The notes: generated by a model not told the origin, from the letters alone. Shown: positions 22,751 to 32,081, numbered from the stretch's first letter. The stretch is DNA of 45,126 nt from a virus (IMGVR_UViG_3300020183_000144:1-45126); one strand, 5' to 3'. Translations and numbers: made by a program.

Positions 22751-22773
22751 GACGTAACTGGGTTAGGTACGTC
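22751..22773 (+). promoter_or_regulatory. Inverted repeat upstream of the sigma-like gene
   Basis: Six-base arms GACGTA (22751-22756) and TACGTC (22768-22773) surround ACTGGGTTAGG. It sits 12 bases before the sigma-like gene start at 22786 and is unlike the other late motifs, though it includes TTAGGT. A separate operator for this gene is inferred. Confidence 0.45.
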
Positions 22774-22785
22774 TACACTGGGCCA

Positions 22786-23340
22786 ATGGCTCAGGTTGCC
22801 GACCCACAGCCAAGATCTACACCGGCGCGGCATCGCCCCCGTACCGGCTACTTGGCCACGCCGTTATCTCGTGACGAGCAGCGGATGGTGGCGCGGATGT
22901 ACCGACAACACCAAGGGTTATTGCGGTTGATGGGGCGCAAGCTCTGCCGCAAGTACCCCTTTGTCAGTGCAGAGGACGTGTTCAGCTGCATTGATCAGGC
23001 GTTTATCAAGACGTGCCGTGCATGGCAGCCGGCCAAGGGCACCTTCTCAACACTGTTGACGGTGTTTGCGGAGGGGGACGTGTTGCATTTCATCCGCGAC
23101 CACAACTGGACACTGAAAGCACCTGGGGCCGTGCGTCGCAACGGCCAGCTAGCACGAAAGCTGATGGAGAAGGGGTGCAGCTCTGGCGAGGTGATGATGA
23201 AGCTGGGTCTGACGGATGAGCAGCTGAAGTTAGCGCTCACTGCCACCAGCCCCACCGACCACGACATCCGAGGATTTGACCTCCACGTCTGTCCCAGACC
23301 CAACCCCTGGGAGCTGCTGGAAGCTGAAGAAGCTGGATAA
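22786..23340 (+). CDS. Short sigma-70-like factor (regions 2-3 only)
   Basis: Encodes 184 residues. After a basic N-terminal tail, residues 41-112 follow sigma region 2: HQGLLRLMGRKLCRKYPFVS, AEDVFSCIDQAFIKTCRAWQ, then KGTFSTLLTVFAEGDVLHFI and RDHNWTLKAPGAVRR, echoing GEI-RHFRDR-W-VP of SigF/SigB-type factors. Residues 120-153 (KLMEKGCSSGEVMMKLGLTD) look like a region 3 helix-turn-helix. No region 4 is present; the C-terminus is short and acidic. It lies inside the structural module between a connector and the tail tube. I infer a phage late sigma factor or an RNA-polymerase-binding relative. It differs from the full group 2 sigma factor at 42203. Confidence 0.72.
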   Translation: MAQVADPQPRSTPARHRPRTGYLATPLSRDEQRMVARMYRQHQGLLRLMGRKLCRKYPFVSAEDVFSCIDQAFIKTCRAWQPAKGTFSTLLTVFAEGDVLHFIRDHNWTLKAPGAVRRNGQLARKLMEKGCSSGEVMMKLGLTDEQLKLALTATSPTDHDIRGFDLHVCPRPNPWELLEAEEAG

Positions 23341-23352
23341 GGCAACTTAGGC
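23339..23352 (+). promoter_or_regulatory. Late motif copy, AAGGCAACTTAGGC
   Basis: AAGGCAACTTAGGC ends 17 bases before the tail tube ATG (23370); it overlaps the stop codon of the sigma-like gene. Confidence 0.55.
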
Positions 23353-23369
23353 GAAAGACTCAACCAGTC

Positions 23370-23852
23370 ATGGCTACAGGTGCTTTTTTCGTCGCCCTCG
23401 GGTACAAGCTTTTTCTGAAGCTGGGCACCAGTGCCAGCGCCATTCCCACCAGCAGCACGGGCATGACCCGTATATTTTCGCTGGACAACACCGGCATCCA
23501 AGCCCAGTCCGACACCCAGGATGTGATTGATTACGACTCGGAGCAGGGCTTCAAAGCAACCCTAATTACCTCGCAGTCGTACACGATTCCTTGCTCCATG
23601 AATCTATCGTGTTCGGACCCCGGGTATCTCATTTTGAAGGAAGCTGCCCGCGAAGCTGCTAGCGGCACACTTGTCCAGTGGTATCGTGAAACTCCTGTGA
23701 CCGATGGTTCTACAGATGATCCCGAAGTACACGCCGGCCTTGCTCAGGTTGGCTCGTTCTCCGAGGATATCCAAGCAGGGAATATCGCAAAAGTTAATTT
23801 CGACTTGATCGGATTTGGGGCGTATTCGTTTACTCCTCAAACTGCTGACTGA
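23370..23852 (+). CDS. Major tail tube protein
   Basis: Encodes 160 residues, mostly beta and Ser/Thr/Gly-rich (LKLGTSASAIPTSS, DVIDYDSEQGFKATLITSQS, VQWYRETPVTDG, KVNFDLIGFGAYSF). The size, beta content and position before the tape measure fit a siphovirus tail tube protein of the TP901-1/lambda V type. It would polymerise into the tail tube. Start supported by the late motif. Confidence 0.8.
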   Translation: MATGAFFVALGYKLFLKLGTSASAIPTSSTGMTRIFSLDNTGIQAQSDTQDVIDYDSEQGFKATLITSQSYTIPCSMNLSCSDPGYLILKEAAREAASGTLVQWYRETPVTDGSTDDPEVHAGLAQVGSFSEDIQAGNIAKVNFDLIGFGAYSFTPQTAD

Positions 23853-23886
23853 TTCAGTTAGGGCCCGAGGTCTAACGCTTTGGGCC
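23853..23886. terminator. Possible bidirectional terminator between convergent genes
   Basis: TTAGGGCCC and GGGCCTTAA form an imperfect hairpin across the gap between the rightward tail tube gene and the leftward connector gene. No long T-run on either side, so termination is only suggested by the convergent layout. Confidence 0.4.
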
Positions 23887-24375
23887 TTAAGTACCTCTAA
23901 AACCTCGCCATACGTTGGCGAAGATTTTTTCTGGTGGCTTGGCCTCAAAAGCCGCTTTAATCCAGTTGCGCCCTGGCCGGTTGCCGACGTTGACGAGCTC
24001 ACCGCGGACGTTGACGTAAGAGCCGTAGACACCACCTTCTAGAACTCGCTTTGCGTAGGGGGCTCTCCACGCAATGCTCAGCGTGTCTTTGTCGCCACGC
24101 CGTGTGATCAGTGGCGCCGTGATGGAGTCGAGCAGAGTTCCGGTATCCACGATGTCTCGTTTCCCGGCCCGCACAATCACGCCCGGAAGGCCGGGTTCAG
24201 TTTCACCGCCCATCAGGAGGCTTTCTTCCCTAAGTGTGTCCCAACTCCAATCCCACAGAGGGTTGGCGATTTGTAGTGTTGTTTCTTCGACGTAAGTTGG
24301 TGCCACACGTCCCAAGGTGCTGGCGACCTTGGCCTCAAGCCGAGAGGCGTTCCAACGGCTAAAGCTGACCGGCAT
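23887..24375 (-). CDS. HK97 gp10-like head-tail / tail completion protein (inverted)
   Basis: Encodes 162 residues with the gp10-like pattern: DTGTLLDSITAPLI, RAPYAKRVLEGGVYG and NRPGRNWIKAAF toward the C-terminus. Such proteins join heads and tails and are normally co-directional with the other structural genes. Here it is on the opposite strand together with the gene at 24378-24770. Start ATG at 24375; the two inverted genes are separated by two bases. Confidence 0.75.
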   Translation of the reverse strand: MPVSFSRWNASRLEAKVASTLGRVAPTYVEETTLQIANPLWDWSWDTLREESLLMGGETEPGLPGVIVRAGKRDIVDTGTLLDSITAPLITRRGDKDTLSIAWRAPYAKRVLEGGVYGSYVNVRGELVNVGNRPGRNWIKAAFEAKPPEKIFANVWRGFRGT

Positions 24376-24377
24376 GG

Positions 24378-24770
24378 TTACTCCTTAGCGAGGAGTGTGA
24401 TTTTGGTTCCAAGGATGCTGGACAACTGCGCTCCCAGAACTCCTTGATCTCCGTAACCAAGTCGAGAGCGAATGACTTCAAACGGCACAGCTTGGGCGGT
24501 GCCGAAGATCAGGGTGCCAGTGCTACCAATGCCTACCCGAGGATCGAGCGCCTGCGGTGAAATGACGTACCCCTCATAAAGAAGACCGTTGGCATCGACA
24601 CCGGGGTAGACGGTCGGATCGACGTTGACTGCTTTGAGAAACGCAGTGTGCTGGACTTCAGCCCAAGAGGGGTAGACGTTTCCGGTTTCTGGGTCGGTGA
24701 GCACACCTTCACCTGCAACACGAAATGAGATCGTTGCGTTGGCGAGCGGCAGCAGGGCGGAAGTGCTCAT
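24378..24770 (-). CDS. Probable head closure / connector protein (inverted)
   Basis: Encodes 130 residues, beta-rich (TISFRVAGEGVLTDPETGNV, GTLIFGTAQAVPFEVIRSRL, TKITLLAKE). Size and neighbour (gp10-like protein) fit a head-closure or stopper protein, but I see no decisive motif. Read leftward from the divergent region 24771-24817. Confidence 0.6.
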   Translation of the reverse strand: MSTSALLPLANATISFRVAGEGVLTDPETGNVYPSWAEVQHTAFLKAVNVDPTVYPGVDANGLLYEGYVISPQALDPRVGIGSTGTLIFGTAQAVPFEVIRSRLGYGDQGVLGAQLSSILGTKITLLAKE

Positions 24771-24775
24771 AACCG

Positions 24776-24797
24776 AGGTTGCCCCGGCAACCTAGTT
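24776..24797. promoter_or_regulatory. Divergent late motif within an inverted repeat
   Basis: AGGTTGCC-CC-GGCAACCT (24776-24793) is an inverted repeat whose right arm is the late motif CCGGCAACCTAGTT (24784-24797), ending 20 bases before the tape-measure GTG at 24818. The left arm gives a partial motif toward the leftward gene at 24770. Probably a bidirectional promoter for this divergent pair. Confidence 0.55.
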
Positions 24798-24817
24798 CCA
24801 CAGCAGTAGGTGAGACG

Positions 24818-27800
24818 GTGGCGGAGGACCTGGGCCAGGCCCAATTAACGCTGACCGTCAACCTCGACAAGTTCCGCGACGATCTACGGAACGCCAAGCG
24901 ACTTGTCGCTAGCGAGCTTGGCGATGCAGGTATCGGAGGCAGCGGGAGTCGGCGCTCCAGCCCACAGCGATCCAGTGAAGCTGCAGCAGAAGCAAGGGCG
25001 CAACGTGCTCGTGAGCGTCGTGTAAGGGATGAGCAGCGTGAGTTAGCGCGAAGGTCGCGGCAGGGCGGTGCTCGTGAGAACACCCGCGCTCTAGAGATTG
25101 CGCAGGAAAAGCGATTCCGAATCGCTCGCCGGATTGATGATCTTGAAGAGCGCGGCGCTGACGTAGCCCGGCTCCGCAACCGTCTAGGTCAACTGACTGA
25201 GGCGCAGTCCAAGCGTCAGTTCGGAACGTTCCGGCAGATCGGGCAAGAACTTGCTCGGCAGGTCACGCTTGAGGAGCGCCGCGTTGGGGCACAGCGTCGT
25301 CAACAGCGTGCCGCTCAAGCGCAGGCACGAATTGGTGCTCGCAATGGCGGGGCAAGTGAGTCGATCACCGCCCTAGAGGACGCGCAGGATCGTAGGTTCC
25401 GTCTGAGCCAACGGATCAACCGCCTTGAGGAGCGCGGCATCAAGGTTGACAAGCTGCGCACACAGCTCGGGAATCTCACCACCTCCTACGCGAACCGCCA
25501 GTTCGGAACGGCAAAGCAGCTTTCGCGTGAACTAGGTCGGCAAGTCACGCTGACTGAAGCACGGGCTCGGCGGGAGCGCGAAGCGCAGCAGGCCATTGAT
25601 CGCCGCACAAAGGCTGAACAGGCTGCGACAGCACGTAGCGCACGACTTGGGGGACCACGTTCTCCGATCCAAGGAAGCCGCTCGATCCCTGATTCCCCTG
25701 CGTTTTTAGATGCACAGCGGAAGCAACAGGCACGGGATCTTGCTCGTGCCGCACGAATCGGTGGACCCAGTGAACCGATCAGGGGTCGCAAGGACTTAGA
25801 GGGCTCACCTGCATTTATCCGAGAGCAGGTCAAGCGCAGCACTGACATTTACAAGCGCTTTGTCGAGCAGCAGGCGCGTGAACTCACGCGGGCTGCGCGG
25901 GCTGGAGGTCCAGCTGAGCCGATCAAAGGGCGAATAGACCTTCCAGGTTCACCAGCTGCGATTCAGGCAGAGCAGAAAGCAAGGGTTGCTGCGGAGCGAG
26001 AAGAACAGCGCCGCCGGCGGGAACAGGCTGCTCGGCTTCGTGCGCAACGTGCAGAAGAACTACGGATCGCTCGTGGTAACACCTCCCCGGTTTCCGGGAT
26101 GCTTCCCGGCGGTGTGCGGATTCCAGGGTCACCCGCAGCTAAGGGACGTGAGCTGGACATCAGAAACAACTGGAAGGTGTTCCTCGATCAGTTGGTTGAA
26201 ACTAAGGAGGCTATTGACCAAGCAAGCGCCAAAGCATCAGCGCAACTCAAGGGACCAGCGCTGCCTGTTAGTGGCAGGCTGATCAACGGGCAGGTAGTTC
26301 CAGGCTCACCTGCTGATCTGCAGCAGCGAGCAGGAAGTAGCGGAGCAAAACCACGCGGCCCCGCATTGCCCATCTCGGGTCGTCTCCCTGGTGGGGGTGC
26401 GATTGCTGGCTCACCGGCGGCGGCTGCAGATGCAGAGCGAAAGCTGGGAGAAGCTCGCCGCAAGGTCGAGGCCGATACCCGCCGTCTGGCACGGCAAGAA
26501 ACCAAGCGCACCCAAGATCGCCGCAAGCGTGTAGGCGAGGCCGTTGGCAACGCAATCATCGGCGGAGCGTTTCCTGCTTTATTCGGTCAAGGAATCGGAG
26601 CCAGTATTGGCGGCGGCGTTGGTGGTGGATTGGGAGGACTGCTGGGAGGAAACTTTGGATTCGGTCTCAGCCTTGTCGGTACGGCATTTGGACAAGCTGT
26701 GGACACCGCTTTACAGCAGTTTGCTGATCTCGGCGCTGCTATAAATACTCCCGTCAAGAATTTCTCCGCCCTTCAAGAAGCGGCTCTCCTAAGCTCCCGC
26801 GGGCTTGAGCGCAATGTCGAGGGATTGATTGCTGCCGGTCGTTATGCCGAGGCCAATGCTGTTATTCAAGCGGATCTCGCATCGACATTTGGCGATCTCT
26901 CTACTGCGGAACGCTACCGTGATCAGGTTGATCAGTTAAATCGCGCTTGGGCACAGGGCACTACGCAGCTAGCAGCCTTTGTCGCCGGCCCGCTCACTGA
27001 ATTGATAAAGCGCACCCGACTTGCAATCGGCGGAACGCCTCAGAACAACGAGGAACGAGAGCTACAGCAACAGCAGCGCAGCAATGTTGCTGACACCTTC
27101 ACCAAAGTTGGTTTGGGGGTCGCCAGTATCGGGGGTGCAGCGGCTCTGACACCCGGCTTGCAGCTTCCCGGCTTGGCCACCCTTGGTATCGGCGGCCTGT
27201 TGACAGGCATTGGTCGCCTTGCAGGACAGGGGGGTGGTAACCCTGCAGACGAAGACCTAAGGCCATTAGTCGAGGCCACGAACCGTGCGGTTGAGGCCCG
27301 CGCAAAGAGTCTTGATCTTGCTAAGGCAGAGCGACAGCAGATCGTTGCTCTAGCGCAAGGCAATCGGGATGCAGCTGACGCCGCGGAGCGCACAGCTGCT
27401 GCTCTGCGTCGTGACGAAGCGATTGCCACCGACCCAACACAGTCCTTGGCTGCTTGGAGGGAGTACGAGAAAACCATCGTTGGAATCAACGAACGTCAAA
27501 AACAGCGTGAAAAGGAGCTGACTCAAACCGTTCAGCAGGAAGCAATCAAGCGCAACCAAATCGCCCAGCAGATCGGCGCCACCCGCGCCCGCCGCGATGC
27601 TGCCCTTGCGCAAGCGGACTCGGCTGCCAACCCCGGCAACACCACCCTTGCTGGCCGCGCCGGTGAGCTGGAGGGCCTCTCGTTCCTGGCGCAGAACCGC
27701 CTGCGCGTGGAGCAGGCGATTACCAGCGAACGACTCCTCCAAGCCCAGTACGCCCAAGAGAGCGACCCGACAAAACGCGCCCAGCTGGCCGAGCAAATAA

Positions 27801-28237
27801 CGAGCGCCTCTTACGAACTCCGCCTCGCCGGCGAGGAAGCCGGTGCGGCCCTCGCAGAAAAGGCAGCATCCGCCGCTGAGTCCCTACGCAGCGCCCAAGA
27901 AACCCTGCGCGGCACGCTGCAGAGCAACTTTAACTTCCTGCCCCGCGACCAGCGCCAGGGGCTACTGGACAGCGCCCGCGACGACATTGAGCGTGGCCGT
28001 CGAAGCGGGATCCTGCGCCCCAACTTCGGGGCCGCCGGTCGCCGCCGCATCTTTGCGGCTGCGGACTTCGTGCGCAACGTCGAGCAGCAACGCGGTCAAG
28101 TCGCCCAACAGCAAGCGCTGGTGGATGCCCTTAAGGAAAACACCAACGCCGAACGTAACATCCGCATCAACGTGACGGTGAACGCTGACGGCAGCTTCGG
28201 CTACGACCAAACCGAGCAGCAAGCCGCCCTCCTCTAA
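24818..28237 (+). CDS. Tail tape measure protein
   Basis: Encodes 1139 residues from the GTG at 24818, chosen because the late motif ends 20 bases upstream; a TTG at 24779 lies inside the motif region. It sets tail length and is ejected with the DNA. The N-terminal third is Arg/Glu/Gln-rich coiled coil with an internal duplication of about 80 residues (encoded near 25066-25310 and 25345-25590, each containing RLNRLEERG-like and RQFGT segments). Then six diverged repeats of GP--PI-GR----GSPA (25640-26430) follow. A hydrophobic Gly-rich stretch (GIGASIGGGVGGGLGGLLGG, near 26600) is the likely membrane-active part. The C-terminal part is helical. Confidence 0.9.
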   Translation: MAEDLGQAQLTLTVNLDKFRDDLRNAKRLVASELGDAGIGGSGSRRSSPQRSSEAAAEARAQRARERRVRDEQRELARRSRQGGARENTRALEIAQEKRFRIARRIDDLEERGADVARLRNRLGQLTEAQSKRQFGTFRQIGQELARQVTLEERRVGAQRRQQRAAQAQARIGARNGGASESITALEDAQDRRFRLSQRINRLEERGIKVDKLRTQLGNLTTSYANRQFGTAKQLSRELGRQVTLTEARARREREAQQAIDRRTKAEQAATARSARLGGPRSPIQGSRSIPDSPAFLDAQRKQQARDLARAARIGGPSEPIRGRKDLEGSPAFIREQVKRSTDIYKRFVEQQARELTRAARAGGPAEPIKGRIDLPGSPAAIQAEQKARVAAEREEQRRRREQAARLRAQRAEELRIARGNTSPVSGMLPGGVRIPGSPAAKGRELDIRNNWKVFLDQLVETKEAIDQASAKASAQLKGPALPVSGRLINGQVVPGSPADLQQRAGSSGAKPRGPALPISGRLPGGGAIAGSPAAAADAERKLGEARRKVEADTRRLARQETKRTQDRRKRVGEAVGNAIIGGAFPALFGQGIGASIGGGVGGGLGGLLGGNFGFGLSLVGTAFGQAVDTALQQFADLGAAINTPVKNFSALQEAALLSSRGLERNVEGLIAAGRYAEANAVIQADLASTFGDLSTAERYRDQVDQLNRAWAQGTTQLAAFVAGPLTELIKRTRLAIGGTPQNNEERELQQQQRSNVADTFTKVGLGVASIGGAAALTPGLQLPGLATLGIGGLLTGIGRLAGQGGGNPADEDLRPLVEATNRAVEARAKSLDLAKAERQQIVALAQGNRDAADAAERTAAALRRDEAIATDPTQSLAAWREYEKTIVGINERQKQREKELTQTVQQEAIKRNQIAQQIGATRARRDAALAQADSAANPGNTTLAGRAGELEGLSFLAQNRLRVEQAITSERLLQAQYAQESDPTKRAQLAEQITSASYELRLAGEEAGAALAEKAASAAESLRSAQETLRGTLQSNFNFLPRDQRQGLLDSARDDIERGRRSGILRPNFGAAGRRRIFAAADFVRNVEQQRGQVAQQQALVDALKENTNAERNIRINVTVNADGSFGYDQTEQQAALL

Positions 28238-28995
28238 TGGCTATCACCCTCGGCTCGTTCACCTTCAACACGCTGACGGCGCAGCCTTACGGCTTCGAGG
28301 AGCTGGAGGCATATAGCGGCCTTAGCGCCCGCGCCTGGCGCGTCCAAGGTCTCTGCACCCAAGCGCAGTGGGCCTCGATCACCGACACCTACGCGACTTG
28401 GCGCGACAGCCGGATTAACGACGAGGACACGCTCAAAAGCAAGGTGCTGGGCACCACGGTGTCGTTTACGGGTAGCGCTGCTGGCCTGAGCTGGAGCGCC
28501 ATCCCCTGCTGGTTCCTCGCCGCCCCCAGCGGTGAGCAGACCGGTGCTTATATCAGCGTGCGCTTTGACGTTGTTGATGCAGCGCAGTATTTGGCGGCGT
28601 TGCTTGCGCAGCAGGAGAAGAGCAAGCAGCGCGACGACGGGATGAAGCCCGACCTGGGCACGATCACGATCAGCTACGGCGGCCACACTGCGGTGCTGAC
28701 GCTGACAAAGCCACCCGAGTCGTATAGCAACACCCCCACCGTGCAGCTGACTGCAGCCGGCAAGCCTTATATCAGCGGCCCCCTCGCTGCCACCCGCGTG
28801 CGCGACGTGGAGGGCACCTGCAATGAAGCTAATTGGACTGCGCTGCAGAGCTGGTACGAAACCATCGTCATCGCCACCCCCGGCACGGGCACTTGGTATC
28901 CGACCAGTCCCCCAACCGCAACGGCGACCGCTGAGATCCAAAGCGGCGTCAAGACCACGGTTTATGCCGTCTCCCTGCAGCTGACGCAACTCTGA
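28237..28995 (+). CDS. Tail protein, possible distal tail component
   Basis: Encodes 252 residues, starting at an ATG that overlaps the tape measure stop (TAATG). Two halves look alike: GLSARAWRVQGLCTQAQWAS and PLAATRVRDVEGTCNEANWT, each followed by a Trp-containing segment, so it seems to be an internal duplication. Position between tape measure and tail-tip protein corresponds to a distal tail protein. No catalytic motif seen. Confidence 0.65.
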   Translation: MAITLGSFTFNTLTAQPYGFEELEAYSGLSARAWRVQGLCTQAQWASITDTYATWRDSRINDEDTLKSKVLGTTVSFTGSAAGLSWSAIPCWFLAAPSGEQTGAYISVRFDVVDAAQYLAALLAQQEKSKQRDDGMKPDLGTITISYGGHTAVLTLTKPPESYSNTPTVQLTAAGKPYISGPLAATRVRDVEGTCNEANWTALQSWYETIVIATPGTGTWYPTSPPTATATAEIQSGVKTTVYAVSLQLTQL

Positions 28996-31900
28996 TGACG
29001 CTCGACATCCGCGCCAAGGTCTTCTGCGACAAGGGCCCCGTCATCAGCGGCGGCTTTAGCGACGATCACGTCCAGGGCACCGGCCTAATCCGCACCCGCG
29101 GTGAGGTGGTGTTGAACGGGCTGGTGAACCTGCGGCCAGGCGACAAGATCCGCCTGGGCTACGAGAGGCGCGGCCGCACCACCCGCATCCCCCGCGCCTT
29201 GCGGGTGTTGAGCAGCTTTGCCGATCCGTTCCGCCGGCAGACAACGGTGAGCGTTGGTTGCAAACTGACGATGTTGGAGACGCTGCGGGAGAACAAAAAG
29301 CAGCTCGCTGCAGAGGATGAGGAGAACGACGGCATCCCCTGCGAGGAGTTCGGCAAGACACCGATCAACATCACCTTTACCTTCATCGCCAACACCTGCT
29401 TGGCAGCGTTAGGGCTGACGTTGCGTGGCAACTGGGGGCTGGTGGGCTCCGCGGCGATTGAGAGCTTCGACTACAGCGCCGGCTACGTCCAGATCCTGAG
29501 CGACATCCTCTACAGCCAGTCCAAGGTCGGCTATCTGGATGCCGAGGAGCAGCTGGTGGTTGTGGACTTGAGCAAGATCACCGGCACCACACCGGTTTTT
29601 GACGAGGACGATGTAATTGACGTATCGCCAATCCGCAGCGGCGACATCCCGCCGGACGTGGTGCTGGTGGAGTACAGCTACAACCGCTTCAAGAAGCCAG
29701 ACCCCGACTATCTGGACAACGAGGAGGAGCGTCAGAAACGCGACTGGGAACTGGACATCACCCAAGGCGAGCTTGAGTACGTCTTTGTGACGTACAACGA
29801 CGGCGACGACGTACAGCTGTTCACGCACTACCCGCTGAGCACCAGCCGCACCACCTACGACAAGTTGGACCGCGTGCTGCTGCGCGAGGAGCGCACCACA
29901 ACGCACAGCGCCAAGATCAACTCCGCCTATGTGAGCGAGCTTTTGGAGGAGACCGGCGCCCTACGCCCGAATGTTGGCGTGTCGGAGGAAACGACGGTTA
30001 CCGAGTTTATTTACCGCTACTCAGCAGAACAGCTAGTCGTCCCACCGGAAAACCTACCACCCTGCACTTACTGGTACTACATCGGCACAGGAACCCTATA
30101 CAACGAAAAGCGCGACAACCAGCCTGTTGCGCAGGTGGTGACCCGTACCGCCAGCGACCTTGCCGTCGTCGGTTCCATCAACCTCCCCACCTACTTCTAC
30201 CCAGACGGCGCCCTCCACCCCGGCAATGCTGACTTCCCCATTGAGGTGATCCGCACGGAGTTTGAGCAAGACGGTGACTACATGGGCCAAATGGAGCGCG
30301 ACCGCTTGGGCATGAGTAGCGGCATCAGCTACTTTCAGGACGGATCATTTGACGGCATCACCAAAACCAAGACCTACCGCCAGACCTGCTACGCGATGAC
30401 CCAGCCCGGTCAGCAGGGCCTGGCGAAGATGGCGGAAGACATCGACAGCGTGAACGACGCTGCAGTGATGTTGGCTATCGGCTCGCAGATGGTGAACACC
30501 GGCGTCAGCGTCGAGACCCACTACGACCGCTATTACGGCGTGCAAAAACGCCCCAGCTTGGCGGCCCGCAAGAAGCAGCAGTTTTACCGCGACCCCCGCG
30601 AGAGCGTCAGCCGCACGGAGTTCATCCAGGGCACTGATGGCGTAGGCATCACCACCAGCTACTCGATGCCCTGGGCGCCGGACGACCGCATTGCCTACCA
30701 AGCCGGCAGCGCAGACCCGTATCTGGTGGAGGAGTCCATTGCCCCAGAACTCGCCCGCAAGTTCGGGCGGGTGCAGCAGCAACTCACCTACGGCCACCGG
30801 ATGGGCTTTGCGGTGCAAACGGTGCCCAACAAGCTCCCGCCCTACGGCGCCTCGCTTGCCACGTTGCGCCTGGGAGGAATCTTGGCCCAGTACATGGTGA
30901 ACGCCCAGAGTTGGAACTTCGATAGCAACGGCATCGTCACCAGCGTGGACATGGTGTATTTGGGCGGCGTGGGCGCCACGACCGAGGCGTACCGCACGCC
31001 CAGCCCTTGGGCACCGGTTCAAGACGGCATCACCCAACTCCCTATAGCTCCTGCGGTCACAACAAACGCTGATCCCGCCCCAGCCAACAGCGTGACGACG
31101 CCGAGCGGCTTCGACCCCAACGCCCCCGGCACGATCTTCAACACCCTGCCCACCACAACTGCGCCGGTCTATGAAAAGCAGGTGACAACAACGGTGCTGG
31201 TGCCGCCGTATCAGGAGGTGGTGGTCAACAACTTCACCACCTTTGTGAACGCGGATGTGACGCGCACGTTGATCTTCGTGCCGTTGGACGACCGCGACGC
31301 GGCCCCCAGCGTCAAGCTCGGCAACGCTGCGGAGTCCTTTGTCTACACCGCCCGCGACAGCGACCCCACATTGCGCGTGGGTATGACTGCCGAGCAAATT
31401 GTCTACGAACTGCGCACCACCGCCCCCAGCGTTGTGATCGGCAACGCAGCCGAGGTGGAGCTGACCTTCGACTTCGCAGCGGGCGATGCCACCCCTGTTG
31501 CAGGCAGCGGCATCACCACCTCCACCCCAAGCGGCTGGTCGCAGGTTTACAACAGCAACGTGGACGACACCCCCGTTGAGGTCACGGGTATGCCGTTCAC
31601 CTTCACGTTCAACGGCGTCGGCTACACCAGCCTGTGGGTGAGCCCCAACGGCTACATCACATTCGGCTCCGGCTCCAGCGAGTACACCGGGCTTGGTAAC
31701 ACCAACCCCCCGCTACCCAAGATCTTCCTCAACGCCATGGATGATTCCATGCAGAAGGTCTACGTGCGCAGCACCGCCAACACATTTCGCGTGCGGGTGG
31801 AGGGCAACACCACCACCAGTGGCACCGGCACCAATTACCGCGTCCACGAGATCGCGTTCTTCAAAGCAACTGCTTTTGGTGGCTACCCCGTAATTGAAGT

Positions 31901-32078
31901 GCGCATGGGCGTAATGCCCCAAACAACAGGGCTATTCAACGTCTACAGCGCCAGCGCCGTTCTCAGCACCGACACCGCAACCCCTGGCGCCAACAAGAGC
32001 TGGGTGTTTGAAGGGGCAGACACCGCTGGCACCGAGTGGTTCATCCTGCCCGCCTACAGCGTCACCCCAGTCGAATAA
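28995..32078 (+). CDS. Tail tip / baseplate hub protein
   Basis: Encodes 1027 residues, ATG overlapping the preceding stop by one base. N-terminal region is beta-rich (RPGDKIRLGYERRGRTTRIP) like phage tail-hub proteins. The middle is long, with many Tyr/Asp-rich segments. The last 150 residues hold a separate jelly-roll-like domain with PFTFTFNGVGYTSLWVSPNG and YITFGSGSS, reminiscent of nidogen-type adhesive domains. Likely contacts the host surface. No lysozyme or protease motif recognised. Confidence 0.72.
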   Translation: MTLDIRAKVFCDKGPVISGGFSDDHVQGTGLIRTRGEVVLNGLVNLRPGDKIRLGYERRGRTTRIPRALRVLSSFADPFRRQTTVSVGCKLTMLETLRENKKQLAAEDEENDGIPCEEFGKTPINITFTFIANTCLAALGLTLRGNWGLVGSAAIESFDYSAGYVQILSDILYSQSKVGYLDAEEQLVVVDLSKITGTTPVFDEDDVIDVSPIRSGDIPPDVVLVEYSYNRFKKPDPDYLDNEEERQKRDWELDITQGELEYVFVTYNDGDDVQLFTHYPLSTSRTTYDKLDRVLLREERTTTHSAKINSAYVSELLEETGALRPNVGVSEETTVTEFIYRYSAEQLVVPPENLPPCTYWYYIGTGTLYNEKRDNQPVAQVVTRTASDLAVVGSINLPTYFYPDGALHPGNADFPIEVIRTEFEQDGDYMGQMERDRLGMSSGISYFQDGSFDGITKTKTYRQTCYAMTQPGQQGLAKMAEDIDSVNDAAVMLAIGSQMVNTGVSVETHYDRYYGVQKRPSLAARKKQQFYRDPRESVSRTEFIQGTDGVGITTSYSMPWAPDDRIAYQAGSADPYLVEESIAPELARKFGRVQQQLTYGHRMGFAVQTVPNKLPPYGASLATLRLGGILAQYMVNAQSWNFDSNGIVTSVDMVYLGGVGATTEAYRTPSPWAPVQDGITQLPIAPAVTTNADPAPANSVTTPSGFDPNAPGTIFNTLPTTTAPVYEKQVTTTVLVPPYQEVVVNNFTTFVNADVTRTLIFVPLDDRDAAPSVKLGNAAESFVYTARDSDPTLRVGMTAEQIVYELRTTAPSVVIGNAAEVELTFDFAAGDATPVAGSGITTSTPSGWSQVYNSNVDDTPVEVTGMPFTFTFNGVGYTSLWVSPNGYITFGSGSSEYTGLGNTNPPLPKIFLNAMDDSMQKVYVRSTANTFRVRVEGNTTTSGTGTNYRVHEIAFFKATAFGGYPVIEVRMGVMPQTTGLFNVYSASAVLSTDTATPGANKSWVFEGADTAGTEWFILPAYSVTPVE

Positions 32079-32081
32079 CCC

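Noticed and set aside
30345-31397. Long leftward open frame of 350 codons
   Set aside because: Lies entirely antisense within the tail tip gene; composition reflects the opposite strand's codons and it is His/Val/Gly-rich without domains.
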